The notes beneath the pieces were generated by a model that was not told the DNA's origin, did not search any database, and was given only the letters and a program-made list of their open reading frames with translations. Positions 24,978 through 36,148 of a stretch of DNA of 64,000 nucleotides are shown here, piece after piece (the first letter of the stretch is position 1; every line of letters starts with the position of its first letter). The DNA comes from Lobosporangium transversale (taxonomy: Eukaryota; Mortierellomycota; Mortierellomycetes; Mortierellales; Mortierellaceae), in the NCBI RefSeq assembly GCF_002105155.1, contig NW_019029024.1, forward strand, positions 140,001 through 204,000, in the 5' to 3' direction. The position numbers and the translations under genes are program-made.

Positions 24978-25200
24978 TGCTGGCAGGGAGATTTCTGTTA
25001 CACACAGAGCTTACTAGAAGCTGTTGTTTTGAACCACCTATAGAAATAAGTTAATTCAATGATTCGTATGACTGTATTTGTCGACTTATAAAGTAGTTGT
25101 CGAGCTTAGGAGCTAATAACCTCATCACTGCTAAGGACAAACTTTTTAAAAAATAAAAATAAAAATAAAAAAAAAGCTGATGGCAGACAATGTAAAGGAG

Positions 25201-25235
<35 letters not shown>

Positions 25236-25906
25236 CAAAAAGATCTTTTTTGATCATGAACTTTGACCAGATGAAGAAAAGACAGCAAGTAAAAGTAGGA
25301 AAACAATGGAGAGAAAGAGAGAGAAACATAAAATGTGTGTGCATGTGTCGGATGATGAGTCTTTTTTTTTGTTTGTTTATCTTACCTGCTAGTTTGTGCA
25401 GTGTGTGAAGGTGTGTGAAAAAATGAAGAGGGAAGGCTATGAGGTTTGGTGGCGTATGTGTGGGAAGGAGTGAGGGGGAAGGAGAAAATAAGCCTGCCTT
25501 GTCTGTTCTTAAATACAAAAAGACCACCCACCGCGCGTCGATCTCCCAAAAAAAAAAATTAGCGTGGTAGTGGTGGCTTGTAGATACGTACAAGGCGCAT
25601 TCATGAAATCGCACTGGGTCAAAGTGCATTTTTCAGGGAAGACGTTAAAACAACTTAACGTTCCTTCACGGCCAAACAAACCTTTCTTTTACCTCTTCTT
25701 GCCCTCATCATTATCTGCTTTATTCTTCTGGCCCATTCTGCTTCATTCTGCTTCATTCTGCTTTATCTCTTTCACAGTCCTTTTGTTGTCTTTATTACTA
25801 TTCTTATTATTCTGCTCATATTCTAGTCTACACACCTTCTAACTACATCCCTGGACTCTGGGCTTGACCTCGTTTAATATAGCTTAACAACTATTCATTT
25901 GTAGTC
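24978..25906. other. Divergent promoter region of MOT1 and lipid phosphatase
   Basis: About 930 nt without a convincing gene. It contains an A30 tract at 25201-25230, a purine-rich part upstream of MOT1, and C/T-rich sequence with a repeated CTTCATTCTG 10-mer (25741-25760) before the phosphatase gene. Open frames here are by-products of homopolymers. Confidence 0.6.
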
Positions 25907-26304
25907 ATGAACCCCACATCTCCACCATTGAAAAGGAACCCGTCCTTCCGCCTTTTCTGCTCTTATCTCTTCGATTGGGTTCTCTGTATCATTCTTCTGA
26001 TCCTCTTCTTTTTCATCGATAAAATCGAGCCTTTTCATCGTCCCTTTTCTATAAACGACACGAATATCATGTATCCCTACAAACATGAAGAAACTATTCC
26101 TGTCTGGGCACTCGTCCTCATTGTAGTTGTTTTCCCTGTCGTAATGATCGCTATTGTGGGTCTAGGAGTGAGGCGTAGCCCTTACGATTTTCATAACGGT
26201 ATTCTCGGACTCTTACTCTCAGTTTTGCTCACTACTATGGTTACTCAAGTTGTCAAAGTAAGTGACATCCTACAGTAATTGTTTCCATCTGTAATTATTA
26301 CGCC

Positions 26305-26339
<35 letters not shown>

Positions 26340-27335
26340 GAAGATGCTTGTTTTCCAAAATTGTTTAAATGACGTTGTGAAGAGGAGGGGAAACCCTGCA
26401 TTAAAATGTAGTGTGACCTCATTTTAATGTGACACCCATGAAATTTTCGAAGGAATGGACGTTCCAGGCACTAAAGTCGTCCTAATGTACGTCAATCATT
26501 AGGTCACTGTCGGTAAGCACCGACCAGATTTTCTTAGTCGATGTCAACCTATGCTCAACGGCTCTCCTATCACACAGGACGAGCCACTCAAGCTATGGAC
26601 AGTAGATGTCTGCACACAGAAAGACCGCCATATCTTCCAGGATGGACTCCGTGCTTTTCCTTCAGGGCATGCTTCAAGTAAGTTATATGGTCTCAGCGAA
26701 TAAATGGCTGTATTACAACTTCATTGATCATGATCACAAGCTGAACAACAAGCACGAATCTTTTATTTCAAAATAGCCGCATTCGCTGGTTTGTTTTACA
26801 TATCGCTTTGGCTCGGAGGGAAAATGCACATCTTTGACCGAAGAGGGTACTCAATCAAGAGCGTCATCCTCATTATCCCGTTCCTTGGTAGGTGTTTTGC
26901 TGGTTGAATAAAATATTTAAAAAAGAAACAAACATCCAAAGAAAGTATTCAAATCACACTAACCGACTAACCTTTCGCTTTTTAGCTGCTTTGCTTATTG
27001 CTATCACACGAGTACAAGATTATAGGCATGCACCTATTGATGTCACATGGGGTTCAATCATTGGTATTACTTTTGCTATATTCGCATATCATCAATACTA
27101 CCCCCATCTTCTCTCAGACCACTCGCAGGTGCCTCATCCACCTCGAGATTTTAGTTACTTACAGAGAGATTCTGAGGGTCAGGAGCAGGAATCACGGCAC
27201 TTTGAACATTTTACGGGCATCCAACGCCATTCAGGCTCATTCATAGATGAGTCTAGGCCCCAGCCAGGCCACATAAATGACCTTGAAGCTCAAGATAGTG
27301 GATTCCATAAAACAGAAAGTCTCCATCGTGTTTAA
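25907..27335 (+). CDS. PAP2-family lipid phosphate phosphatase (Dpp1/Lpp1-like)
   Basis: Exons 25907-26257, 26503-26677, 26777-26887 and 26986-27335 give 328 residues. The three lipid phosphatase signatures are visible across the splices: Lys-x6-Arg-Pro (KVTVGKHRP, joined over intron 1), PSGH, and TRVQDYRHAPID. Hydrophobic segments near residues 20-40, 65-85, 100-118, 178-190, 205-225 and 250-265 predict a six-pass membrane protein. The enzyme probably dephosphorylates phosphatidic acid, lysophosphatidic acid or diacylglycerol pyrophosphate in vacuolar, Golgi or ER membranes. The hydrophilic C-terminal tail is rich in His, Gln and Glu. Intron 1 is long (245 nt) because of a T30 tract at 26309-26338. 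Confidence 0.93.
26309..26338. repeat. Intronic T30 run
   Basis: Thirty T inside intron 1 of the lipid phosphatase gene, coding strand. Confidence 0.85.
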
Positions 27336-27515
27336 TTTTAATTTTACAGAATAGTTAACAACAATAAATACCAATCTCTTATTTTTCAAAGGATACAATC
27401 TTTTTTGGAAAGATTCAAGAAAGAAATGCTAAGTGTAGTAATGAATGTCTTTTTTTTTTTTTTTAAAAAAATTATATCTAACAAGCATGTGCCATTCAAG
27501 CTCCAGCTATGAACC

Positions 27516-29670
27516 TTAGACATCCACTTTGCGTTCACCGAGGAGTCGCTGGCTTTCGTTGGCAACGAGGCGATTAATAGCGTTCAAATAAGCTTTGGTA
27601 GCTGCTTGAATGATGTCGGAGTCTGCACCATGGCCATGGTATGTGGCTTGGCTCAGCCCATTGTTGTTCTCCTCATTTGACTCTTCACTATCAGAGGTGC
27701 CTGCTACGGAGTTGTCCTCAGCGATCTTGACTGAAACTTGACCAAGTGCATCTACGCCCTGGCCAACAGCGGTAATGTCAAACTTGAGCAAACGGATCCT
27801 CTTGCCCACCAAACGCTGAATAGCCAAAAACACGGCCTCGATAGGCCCAGACTTGCCGATAGCGGCATCAATCAAAATGTGGTCCGTCACCGTGTTCTGA
27901 AGCTGGACTGTAGCAGTAGCAAAGGAGGTTCCCGACACAACTTGGAGGGTCTTGATGACGAAGGTTGCTTTGTCACCAGCTGACGCTGAGACCTGGTCAG
28001 ACAACAGAGCAATAAGGTCTTGCTCTGTGACACGCTTCTTACTATCTGCCAAAGTCTTGAAGCTATTAAAAGCAACTTGGAACTCTGCCTCAGTCAGCTC
28101 CCCAAAGCCGAGATCCTGCAAGCGAGAGCGGAAGGCTGCACGCCCAGAGTGCTTGCCAAGGACAAGGTTGACAGTGTTGGCCCCAACAGTCTCGGGACTA
28201 ATGATTTCATACGTTGTCTTATTCTTGAGAACACCATCCTGATGGATACCAGACTCATGCAAGAAGGCATTGGCACCTACGATAGCCTTATTAGGTTGTA
28301 CTAGCATTCCAGACAATGATGATACCAATTGCGAAATCCTGAAGAACAGAGGGGTGTTGATGGTGTGATAAACAGGGAAAAAGTCTGGGTGGGTATGAAC
28401 AGCCATCACAATCTCCTCCATAGCAGTATTTCCTGCACGCTCTCCAATGCCGTTAATTGTTACCTCAACTTGACGGATTCCGTTAAGAATTCCAGAGAGA
28501 GTATTGGCAGTGGCTAGTCCAAGGTCATTGTGGCAGTGAGCCGACCAGATGACCTTGTCTGATCCTTTAGTGTTGGCAATAAGGTATTTGATCATAGCAC
28601 CATACTCCTCCGGCATATTGTAGCCAACAGTATCTGGGATATTCAGCGTTGTTGCTCCAGCCTCAATGACAGCACTCAAAACCTTGCACAAAAAGTCCTG
28701 ATCACTACGTCCTGCATCCTCGGGTGAGAACTCTACATCATCAACCAGGGTCTTTGCGAAAGATACTGCAGCTACAGCGCGAGTGATACATTCTTCACGA
28801 GAAATCTTGAGTTTGTGTTGGAGGTGAATATCGGAAGTGGCGAGGAAGGTATGAATACGTTTGTGTGGTGCCTTCGCGATTGCATCATAGCAACGCTGAA
28901 TATCAGCCGGCACAGCACGAGCAAGACCGGCGATAGTCTGTTGAATAAAATAAACAAGTATCTAGTTAGAACTATGGCCATTAATATCAACACGATAAAA
29001 CCAAGGCGCCGTCGATCCTATGCCTACATAGGCTTATAGGTAGTCTCTTTAGTGGAAAGTCTTCCTGGAAAGTAGTGGATGCAGATGCGGGCACTTATGC
29101 ATGTAAATGTGTTTTTTGTTTTGTGTTTGGCAACATTACTCATCCGTGTTTGATATTTGTCCAATCACAGCTTTAAGTAAAATCTAATCTCTTTCGGTTT
29201 GTTCATGTATCAAATACGAAAAAAAAGGTCGAGTAGGTTCGAACGATCAAACTTACAATAGGCTTGCCAATCGCTTCACGGCCGACCATCAAAGGGCCAA
29301 CTTCGGTAGCGATCCGTTCTACTGCATCGAAGTCACCCTGTGACGCAACCGGGAAACCAGCCTCAAGGACATCAACTCCAAGACGGGAGAGCTGCTTTGC
29401 AATCTCAATCTTTTCATTTACTGTAAGAGTCACACCTGGAGACTATTTTTAAAACAATTCAATGATAATTGGTATATGAGAAGGCGGAGGAAAGGCGTAT
29501 TAGTGTTATTTTTTTTTTTTGTCGATCGGAGCAGCATTATATTTATGTGCAGTTGACTGTCGGACATTTTTCGTTTAATAGAGGGCTTGAGGTCGGTATT
29601 CCTTTACCTGTTCTCCATCTCTAAGGGTTGTATCAAAAATGATAAGTTTGTCTTTATTTTTAATTGTCAT
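27516..29670 (-). CDS. 2-isopropylmalate synthase, bacterial/plant-type
   Basis: Exons 29670-29608, 29442-29257 and 28937-27516 give 556 residues. The catalytic barrel begins [10 protein letters not shown], then [27 protein letters not shown], and the metal-binding HCHNDLGLA. It is followed by [14 protein letters not shown] and the [10 protein letters not shown] communicating segment, then a C-terminal regulatory LeuA dimer domain (about 420-556), the leucine-feedback part in relatives. The enzyme condenses acetyl-CoA with 2-oxoisovalerate, the first committed step of leucine synthesis. Sequence and length match the LeuA type of bacteria and plants rather than the longer Leu4 of yeasts and moulds. 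An in-frame upstream ATG at 29820 would add 50 residues, including a basic stretch, and could make an organellar form. I chose 29670 because the family begins there. Confidence 0.93.
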
Positions 29671-30097
29671 ATTGAAGTGATGTGGTATATGTGCCTGTGT
29701 GTGTCTGTGAAGAATGCAGGAGACAAGAAGAATAGAAGAGTCCAAAAGTTTGAGTGTGGAGATTTTATCCACTTTCCTCAATGCATTCAAATGAGTAAGC
29801 TTCACGTGATTGTTACTCATAAAAAATAGATCTGCACAACCCGCTGGAAAAAAAACATTAGCAGACTGCTTGCTCTCCAGCGTTAATCAACAATTACTTT
29901 GCATTGACCAAGAATGGTGCATGCGTCATATGTGTCATAATACCCGTTAAGGCTTCAATTATCCCAAATATCAATATCCAGTGGCTTTGTATGTATTTAA
30001 TAAACTATAAGCAACAAAACAATAGTACAGAAATATGGAGGAAGTACAAAAGAAAAAATGGAGTCTATCTTGAGCAATTAAGAAATACTCCTTCACC
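29671..30097. other. Intergenic region
   Basis: About 430 nt between the synthase start and the Ctf8 stop, both on the minus strand. It is A/T-rich. Apart from the possible upstream extension of the synthase frame (to 29820), nothing recognisable is seen. Confidence 0.5.
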
Positions 30098-30797
30098 TCA
30101 TACACCGCGCTTGATTACGGTGAGTCCACGTCGATCAGTGTGGATGATTGGAGTTGGCATGGTATTAAAAAGAATCTTTTGTCGAATGATGGCCACAGTA
30201 TCATACTCTATTACTTCTGGAGTACCTGCAGCCATCGGCTTCGTGGGTGTACTGCTTGTCTCCACATCATCTCCCCACCCAGTCGAAGTCATCGTATCAT
30301 CCTCATCAAGTTTTGGTGGCGAAAGTGGACGTATAGAGGACTGATTATGCTGATCGAGGTCATTTACATTTTCAATCTTATATTTGTGAATGTCAGTCGT
30401 AAGATTGCCATCCTTCATAGCAACGTCTGTATTCATTGCCAGGTTGTTCTTCTTTTGAATTAAAAGTAAAGGCTTGTCCAGTTTTAATACTTTCCCATCA
30501 AGTCGATGGTTACCGATAACAAGTTGTGCTTTGAGGCCCTATCAAAAAAACCGTTATTGTTAAAAAAGCTGGATGAAATTGAAACGGCTTTGTAAAAACA
30601 TTTTTCTTGAAACCAACTTTTCTTACACCATCAAGTATAGAAAGCTGCCCAAGAGCGTTGCCTGCCCAAGTATGGCCATCCATTTCGACGACACCTTGGA
30701 ATTCCAGCATTATAGTTGATTTGGTGTCAACGCATGATGCGAATGCCGTTGTTACCACTTCTTTCGAGATCCCAGCAGGGATTGAAATCACAACCAT
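30098..30797 (-). CDS. CTF8: Ctf8 subunit of the Ctf18-RFC clamp loader
   Basis: Two exons, 30797-30627 and 30538-30098, give 203 residues. The conserved Ctf8 core is clear: MLEFQGVVE, then AGNALGQL, and across the splice LVIGNHRLDGKVLKLDKPLLLI. Ctf8 joins Ctf18 and Dcc1 in an alternative RFC complex that loads PCNA and supports sister-chromatid cohesion and the replication checkpoint. The protein has an extra C-terminal tail of about 100 residues, acidic and then ending near PTPIIHTDRRG. Animal and yeast Ctf8 are about 120-135 residues, so the tail is an addition. The gene is divergent from the MDR oxidoreductase, with 343 nt between the start codons. Confidence 0.85.
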
Positions 30798-31038
30798 TTA
30801 TTCTTGTGGAAGCAGGACAGCTGATTTGGTTCACCTTTCCTTCATGCTAGAAATCTTTTAAAAGTTACGAGCCTACAACTCCTCTACCCAGCCACACCCA
30901 TTCTCTAATAGTTTCCCTCGTGGATAATTTAGGCGATTGCGTGCTCGATCATTCTATCCAAGTATCTTATTGCTCTCGAGCCGCGAAACCGAATACGCAA
31001 GCACCTACCACCTTCATGATCGCCAACGGTCCAATTCA

Positions 31039-31046
31039 TATATAAA
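31039..31046 (+). promoter_or_regulatory. TATA box
   Basis: TATATAAA lies 102 nt before the ATG of the MDR oxidoreductase gene, followed by an A/T-rich leader. Confidence 0.5.
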
Positions 31047-31140
31047 TCCAGACAAAGCACATTCCTTCATTTTCACTTTTATTTTTTTATTTATATATTT
31101 TTACTTTTCCCTCATAGCGTAAATCAACAAATCAAATATC

Positions 31141-32375
31141 ATGGCTGTTTATGCTTCCTCTCTTCCTTCCTTGATCAAGTCGTTCCAATGGACGACCGTT
31201 GGTAAACCCTCTGAGATCCTCACATTCAACGAGGCTGCGCCTTTACCTCACGTTTCCGGGTCCAACATTCTCGTCAAAGTCCACGCTACTGCCCTCAATC
31301 CTGTCGATTGGAAATTGATGAAAGGCGGCTTGCCGCAGCTACTCATGCCTAAGCTCAAAGTTCCGTGTTTGGATATCTCTGGTGAAGTCGTAGCAATTGG
31401 TCCCAAGGCGGGCAAAATAGTTCAAGTGGGAGATGAAGTCATGGCTATGCTACTTTTTAGTCAGTCCGGAGGGCTGACAGAATACACGCTAGTAGATGAA
31501 TCACTTGTGGTAAAAAAACCTCAGCGATGGTCATTCGAGCAGGCAGCTGCATGGCCTTTGGTCGCAACCACTGTTTGGGAAGCACTTGTCATTCGTGGCA
31601 GCATCAAAAAAGGCGATAAAGTTTTGATCAACGGCGCAAGCGGAGGCACAGGTAAATGGATCAAAATTCGCAATGTATTAAAAGTTACCTTATCATTAAT
31701 GAGCAGCCGATATTCACTTTGTATGTTTGTATGCTTGACATCACTTTATAGGCACAGTAGGAGTGCAGGTGGCCAAGGCACTTGGTGCGTATATTGTGGG
31801 TGTTTGTTCAACCGCAAATGTAAAGATGGTCAAGGATCTTGGAGCAGATGAGGTTGTTGATTACACCACGACAAATGTTACAGAAAAGTACACTAATCAG
31901 GACTTCGATATCATTTTTGACACTGTTGGTTCTGCGGAAGAGGTAATAGCCTGGATGATGTTGATTCTCTTCTTGATGCATCTTTTTATGATGAGTTAAC
32001 CAACAATCTCCTTCTATAATAACAACAACACAGTTATGGGCCAAGAGGCGTACTATTCTAAAGCCAGCTGGCAATTTAATCCGTATTGTTGGTGACTCCA
32101 ACTCCATGAATACACCGTTCCATCTCCTCTATGCTGGTGCTCGAGTTGCAGCGAACAAACTGACATCCTTCTTGCAGTCTGGCCCTGGATATCACTTGTT
32201 TACGACTTATCCGAACGGTGCAGTCCTTACAAAAGTTATCAAAGTCCTGGAGGATGCAAAAGCCGACCCTATCATTGATTCGGTGAATGAGTTTACACTA
32301 CCTTCTGTCCTTGCAGCCTTCGATAAGAGTCAGTCCTCCAGAGCCAAGGGAAAAATTATTATCAAGATCGCTTAG
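31141..32375 (+). CDS. MDR-superfamily quinone oxidoreductase-like protein
   Basis: Exons 31141-31651, 31752-31942 and 32034-32375 give 347 residues. The GroES-like N-terminal half contains ALNPVDWKLMKG and the LDISGEVVAIGP turn. The NADPH-binding motif NGASGGTGTVGVQVAK is formed by joining the first two exons. The pattern is that of zeta-crystallin/RTN4IP1-like reductases without the catalytic-zinc cysteines of alcohol dehydrogenases. It probably reduces quinones or enones with NADPH; the exact substrate cannot be read from sequence. It has no targeting signal that I can see. It is convergent with SDF2, with 113 nt between stop codons. Confidence 0.9.
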
Positions 32376-32488
32376 TATCAATATTCGTATTCACATAACG
32401 ATTCCTGAACATTAAAAGTATTGGGTTATTGATTTGTAAGAATCATATTTATGCAAATGATGGGATAATTATTCTATTTTCTATCGTG

Positions 32489-33316
32489 CTATAGCTCCTT
32501 CTCTGCGAAATAAATACCCTCCTGTGCACTCCAATTCTGCTCGCCTTGATTTTGCAGACGATGAGCAGCGACTTCTTGCTGCCCTGGGATTGGATTACCA
32601 TAGACATGCCTTGTTGAACTGCTCAAGTATGTCCCCGTATTTGCATGTCGAAGGTAGATTGTCGATTCCCGCATCCAAAATTCCTCCTTCTTGTTTGTAC
32701 ATTCTACAATCCAATTATCGCCATCATCCTGACCTTCATAGGCAGAGACTTCCAATCCACCAGACATGGGTGAATGATGATGATGAGAGTGGAGAAACTT
32801 CTTGGTGTTGACGTGCTTCAATCGAACAACGCTTCCACATGGCACAGGCTCGCCACGATCGCAAGTGTGGCCCAATTGAGCCATCACTATTGGACGCATT
32901 GAAAATTTAACAAAAGAAAAATGTCAGTGTTGCTCCCAAGAGAGTAGATTAGATGTGTCTAGCTCATATCTAACTTGGAGGCCCATACCTCGCCAAAGCG
33001 AGTTTGTATCGTCCTTGCCAGGGACTGCCGTGATAGATTGTTGCCCTGAACCAGTGCCATAAGGAATCTGATGCGAGTGCAACTTGAAATGCGATTTTTC
33101 ATGTGTTAGCTTGATGGAAGATCCGCAAGTGACTTTTTGAAATTCTAGATGACGGCCCATCATAAAAGAAGTGTGAATGTTGCATGCGTTAGATGAGTAT
33201 GTCTGCTGGAATGGATTTTAACTACATTCTTCCTTACCTTCATCAATATCAGGAATTGCAATTGTTGCACTTGCAAACAAGGCCAAATAGGCCAACCCTG
33301 GAAGAACGATATGCAT
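32489..33316 (-). CDS. SDF2: SDF2-like MIR-domain ER protein
   Basis: Exons 33316-33238, 33144-32989 and 32886-32489 give 210 residues, equal to animal SDF2. The N-terminus is a signal peptide (HIVLPGLAYLALFASATIA). The body is three MIR repeats: VTCGSSIKLTHEKS with KLHSH; PCGSVVRLKHVNTKKFLHSH; and a third with TIYLRHANTGTYL. It ends in AEKEL, a KDEL-like ER retrieval signal in degenerate form. SDF2 proteins work with ER Hsp40/Hsp70 chaperones in protein quality control and unproductive O-mannosylation. A further in-frame methionine lies upstream, but the ATG at 33316 directly precedes the signal peptide. Confidence 0.92.
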
Positions 33317-33512
33317 GAAGGGTCTCTGTGTCTGGGACTTGAGGAAATAGGCGTAGTGAAAGGAAGAGAGAGCTGCAATGTGGTTTTTTCTGACTGGCTC
33401 TCTTTTAATTAAGATTCTATGCAAGCTCAATTTCAAGAATGCCAGTAACAAACACAAGGTAGCAAATAACTATATTTCTCCATGCTTTTCAATGGATTAA
33501 TATAAGAGCCAT

Positions 33513-35531
33513 CTACCGGCACATCATGTCGTAGTCACGCCGAACGCGCCTAGCGTACAATAAACTGTTGACAGCGGACGTAGCATCCGCAGCTGCAGCA
33601 GAGGCTGCAGCTCTCGCAGCCATGACTGAGCTCAAGGCAAATGCTGGCCAAGACCTGTACTGTCTGCTATCTGCAGTTGACATTGAGATTGATCCATGGT
33701 GACCTAGGCCGACATTACGATCAGATACGGCTGAAGCGGAAGGTGGGCACAATGAAATGTCTTCCTGCCATGGTGCTAAAAGCGCATTTGGCTGCGCATC
33801 CTGCTGTCGAAGCACAAGCCCTCTTTCTTCACCCGAAATACCAACATGCTCAATATTATTAACAACATTTTGATCTTCCTCATTTTTGTGGTCTTCCGCG
33901 ACTGGCAACGAGGATGGAAGGCTGAACCCATCGATTTGGTCAACGAGTTGCTCAACACTCTCGCGATGCCCTTCCTCCATTGCTATCTCGCATTCGAACC
34001 CACCACCGCTTTCACCATCCTTTCTACCATTTGCTTGTGGGATTGTGTAGTACCCTGCCATCCTCTCTAGATAACGCTCTTCTTCCTTCTCTTGTCCTAA
34101 AGCCAGCCACATATTCGCAGCGGCAGCCTCAGCTGTCCTCATAACCATATCTGTCCATTGTTCGGCAAAAAATGGCTCGTCATCCAATGCGCTAGGATCC
34201 AAGTCAATGTCGAGATCTGGATGCGGAAGTTGGTCCCACGTCACAGGCTTTAAGAACTGAGAAACTGAAAGCTTTTCCAGGACACTAGATGCCGTGCTAA
34301 TTTGCCTATTAACTATGCTATCAGGAACTAGGGGTATTGAAGGCATAACGGTCGTGGGATTATTAGGCATATAAGTGGATAATCTGGGTGTCACAGGACT
34401 TGATGAATTCGTTGTCGCTATTGACTGCTCTGGCTGGTGTACAGGGTTCCGGAGTCTTTGTGCCCCGAGGAATGATGTCGGCCTAGTTGTAGAGTAATAT
34501 GGATGAAATGTATTGGAAGGATCTGCATGCTCTCGGCTTGCGTTATAATCTGAGCCATGTGGCCGCTTTGAAGCTAGTAGTCTGATCAGCTCTTGAGCCA
34601 ATTTGTTAAGATCCATATTTACACGCCCATGGCCTATCACCTCCTCTGCGTGAAACATCCAAAAATGGCCGTTGTTGGGGGCTTTAAGACATTGCTGGCA
34701 AGGCTGTGCAATATGATAGCCGACAACATTTCCACAGACGCGGCAGGCAACATCTCGAATCTTACATTTGCAGTTCGGTGTTGTGTAACTTTTGTCAATT
34801 AGCTGGACCCTAGAAAAAAAGAAAAAAGAAAAAAATAGCTAGAAAAATAAATAAAAAAAAATAGGCAGAAATGATTAAATAGATGACGGATCATTAACAT
34901 ACGATCCTGGTGGGTGATCGGTCGAGTAGAGCTCTATTGAAGTGTCCGCCAAGAGCATGGCCCTCATGCCTCGTAGACAGATTACTGCAGAGCAGTATCG
35001 ACAATCCATGCGATAGACTATCTTGGGCTGAGGTCCATTGCTGCTGTTGCGGTTACTGTTCGATATGTGATGGCCACTGTAGCTCGTGTTATAATGGTTG
35101 CCATTTTCAGTATTTTGTTGGGGCTGTGGTAGCGGATGGTGTGGCATTCGTGATGTTAATTCGTTAAAGGATATATTAGATGCAACGCCAGTTCGGGGCA
35201 ATGAATGGTGGAAAGACTGATCCCTGTTTGTATCGCTTGAAGAAGATGATGGACTTGTATCGTAGGTGGAGTTGAATACGCTAGAATAGGCTCTGAAATT
35301 ACTGTCGCTACCAGAATGGTTCTGGATGCTATGAGGCATTTTTGGGGTGTGTGAAAGTGAAGTGGAAGAAAGTGATGAAGGAAGAGCTAGTTTAAAGGCT
35401 ACCTCTGAGTCTAGTTGTATTTGCAGTCGTTTTAAGAAGAAAAAAAATGGTACAGTTCCATTCAGAGCAGAGCTTGGCTCGTGCGATTGGCGTTCGTGTC
35501 GCCTGCAGAAACATTTGGGTCGAGAATCCAT
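33513..35531 (-). CDS. FAM72: FAM72-family protein with long C-terminal extension
   Basis: Two exons, 35531-34903 and 34809-33513, give 641 residues. If translation starts at the in-frame ATG at 35339 (MPHSIQNHSG) the protein has 577. The FAM72 core is clear: CRYCSAVICLRGMRAMLLADT, ELYSTDHPPGS, CKCKIRDVACRVCGNVVGYH, and CQQC followed by NNGHFWMFHAEEV. Its paired cysteines likely bind zinc. Animal FAM72 is about 149 residues and binds the uracil DNA glycosylase UNG2. Here more than 350 residues follow the core: a Ser/Pro-rich stretch, an acidic part with DEPFFAEQWTDMVMRTAEAAAANMW, and an Ala-rich end. The fungal role is unknown. The stretch between the two start codons contains a poly-Phe run and may be 5' UTR. 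Confidence 0.85.
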
Positions 35532-36148
35532 ATTTTAATTAGAGCGATAATTGAATCGATTTGGTGGCTGATTTTCTCAATTCGAGCAATACATTTGGTG
35601 GCAAATGAAATTTGTCAATTCCATGCGAAATTTTTTTTTTTTTGATCAAAAGTATCTGCATAAAGATAGGAAAGAAAAATAAAAAATAAACGATGAATTC
35701 CTCATCAATGCCAAGTTAAACTCAGGCGTTTGAATCGACACAGGAATAAACAAAGATTATAAAATGCATATTATATACACATGTTATGTGGATATGTGTG
35801 GTAGTAATAATGTGTTTTGTTATTGTTGATATCACGTGCAACGGCAATTTGAGTGAACCAATCCAATGAGCATATCTTTATGCTTGTTTTTTTTATTTTT
35901 TATTTTTTTTTGTGCGTTCGTCTTGTCTTTATACTCGACTGCGTCGGCACTTTTTATATTTTTTTTTATTTTTTTTTTACACCAACCCATTCTCCTCTTC
36001 CTCTCTCTTTCACTTCTTTTCCAACGTCTTGTTCACTAGACGCCATCCCAACTATTCCGATTCATTCGTTAGTCGCACTCTGTGCCTCTGGAACAGCGAT
36101 TCCAAGTGTATAATCTCCCATCACTGCCTTCCTAAATAGACATATACA
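35532..36148. other. Divergent promoter region of FAM72 and CK2 alpha
   Basis: About 620 nt, A/T-rich. It has T runs from 35890 to 35980 and then a C/T-rich block (TCTCCTCTTCCTCTC) before the CK2 alpha start. No gene is seen. Confidence 0.6.

Noticed and set aside
25051-25629. 192-codon frame on the minus strand upstream of MOT1
   Set aside because: Built from homopolymers (poly-Phe) and Leu/Ser/His-rich noise, with no homology and in a promoter region.
29236-29243. GGTTCGAA, a possible tRNA T-loop
   Set aside because: No acceptor stem or anticodon arm can be built around it. No tRNA or rRNA gene was found in the window.
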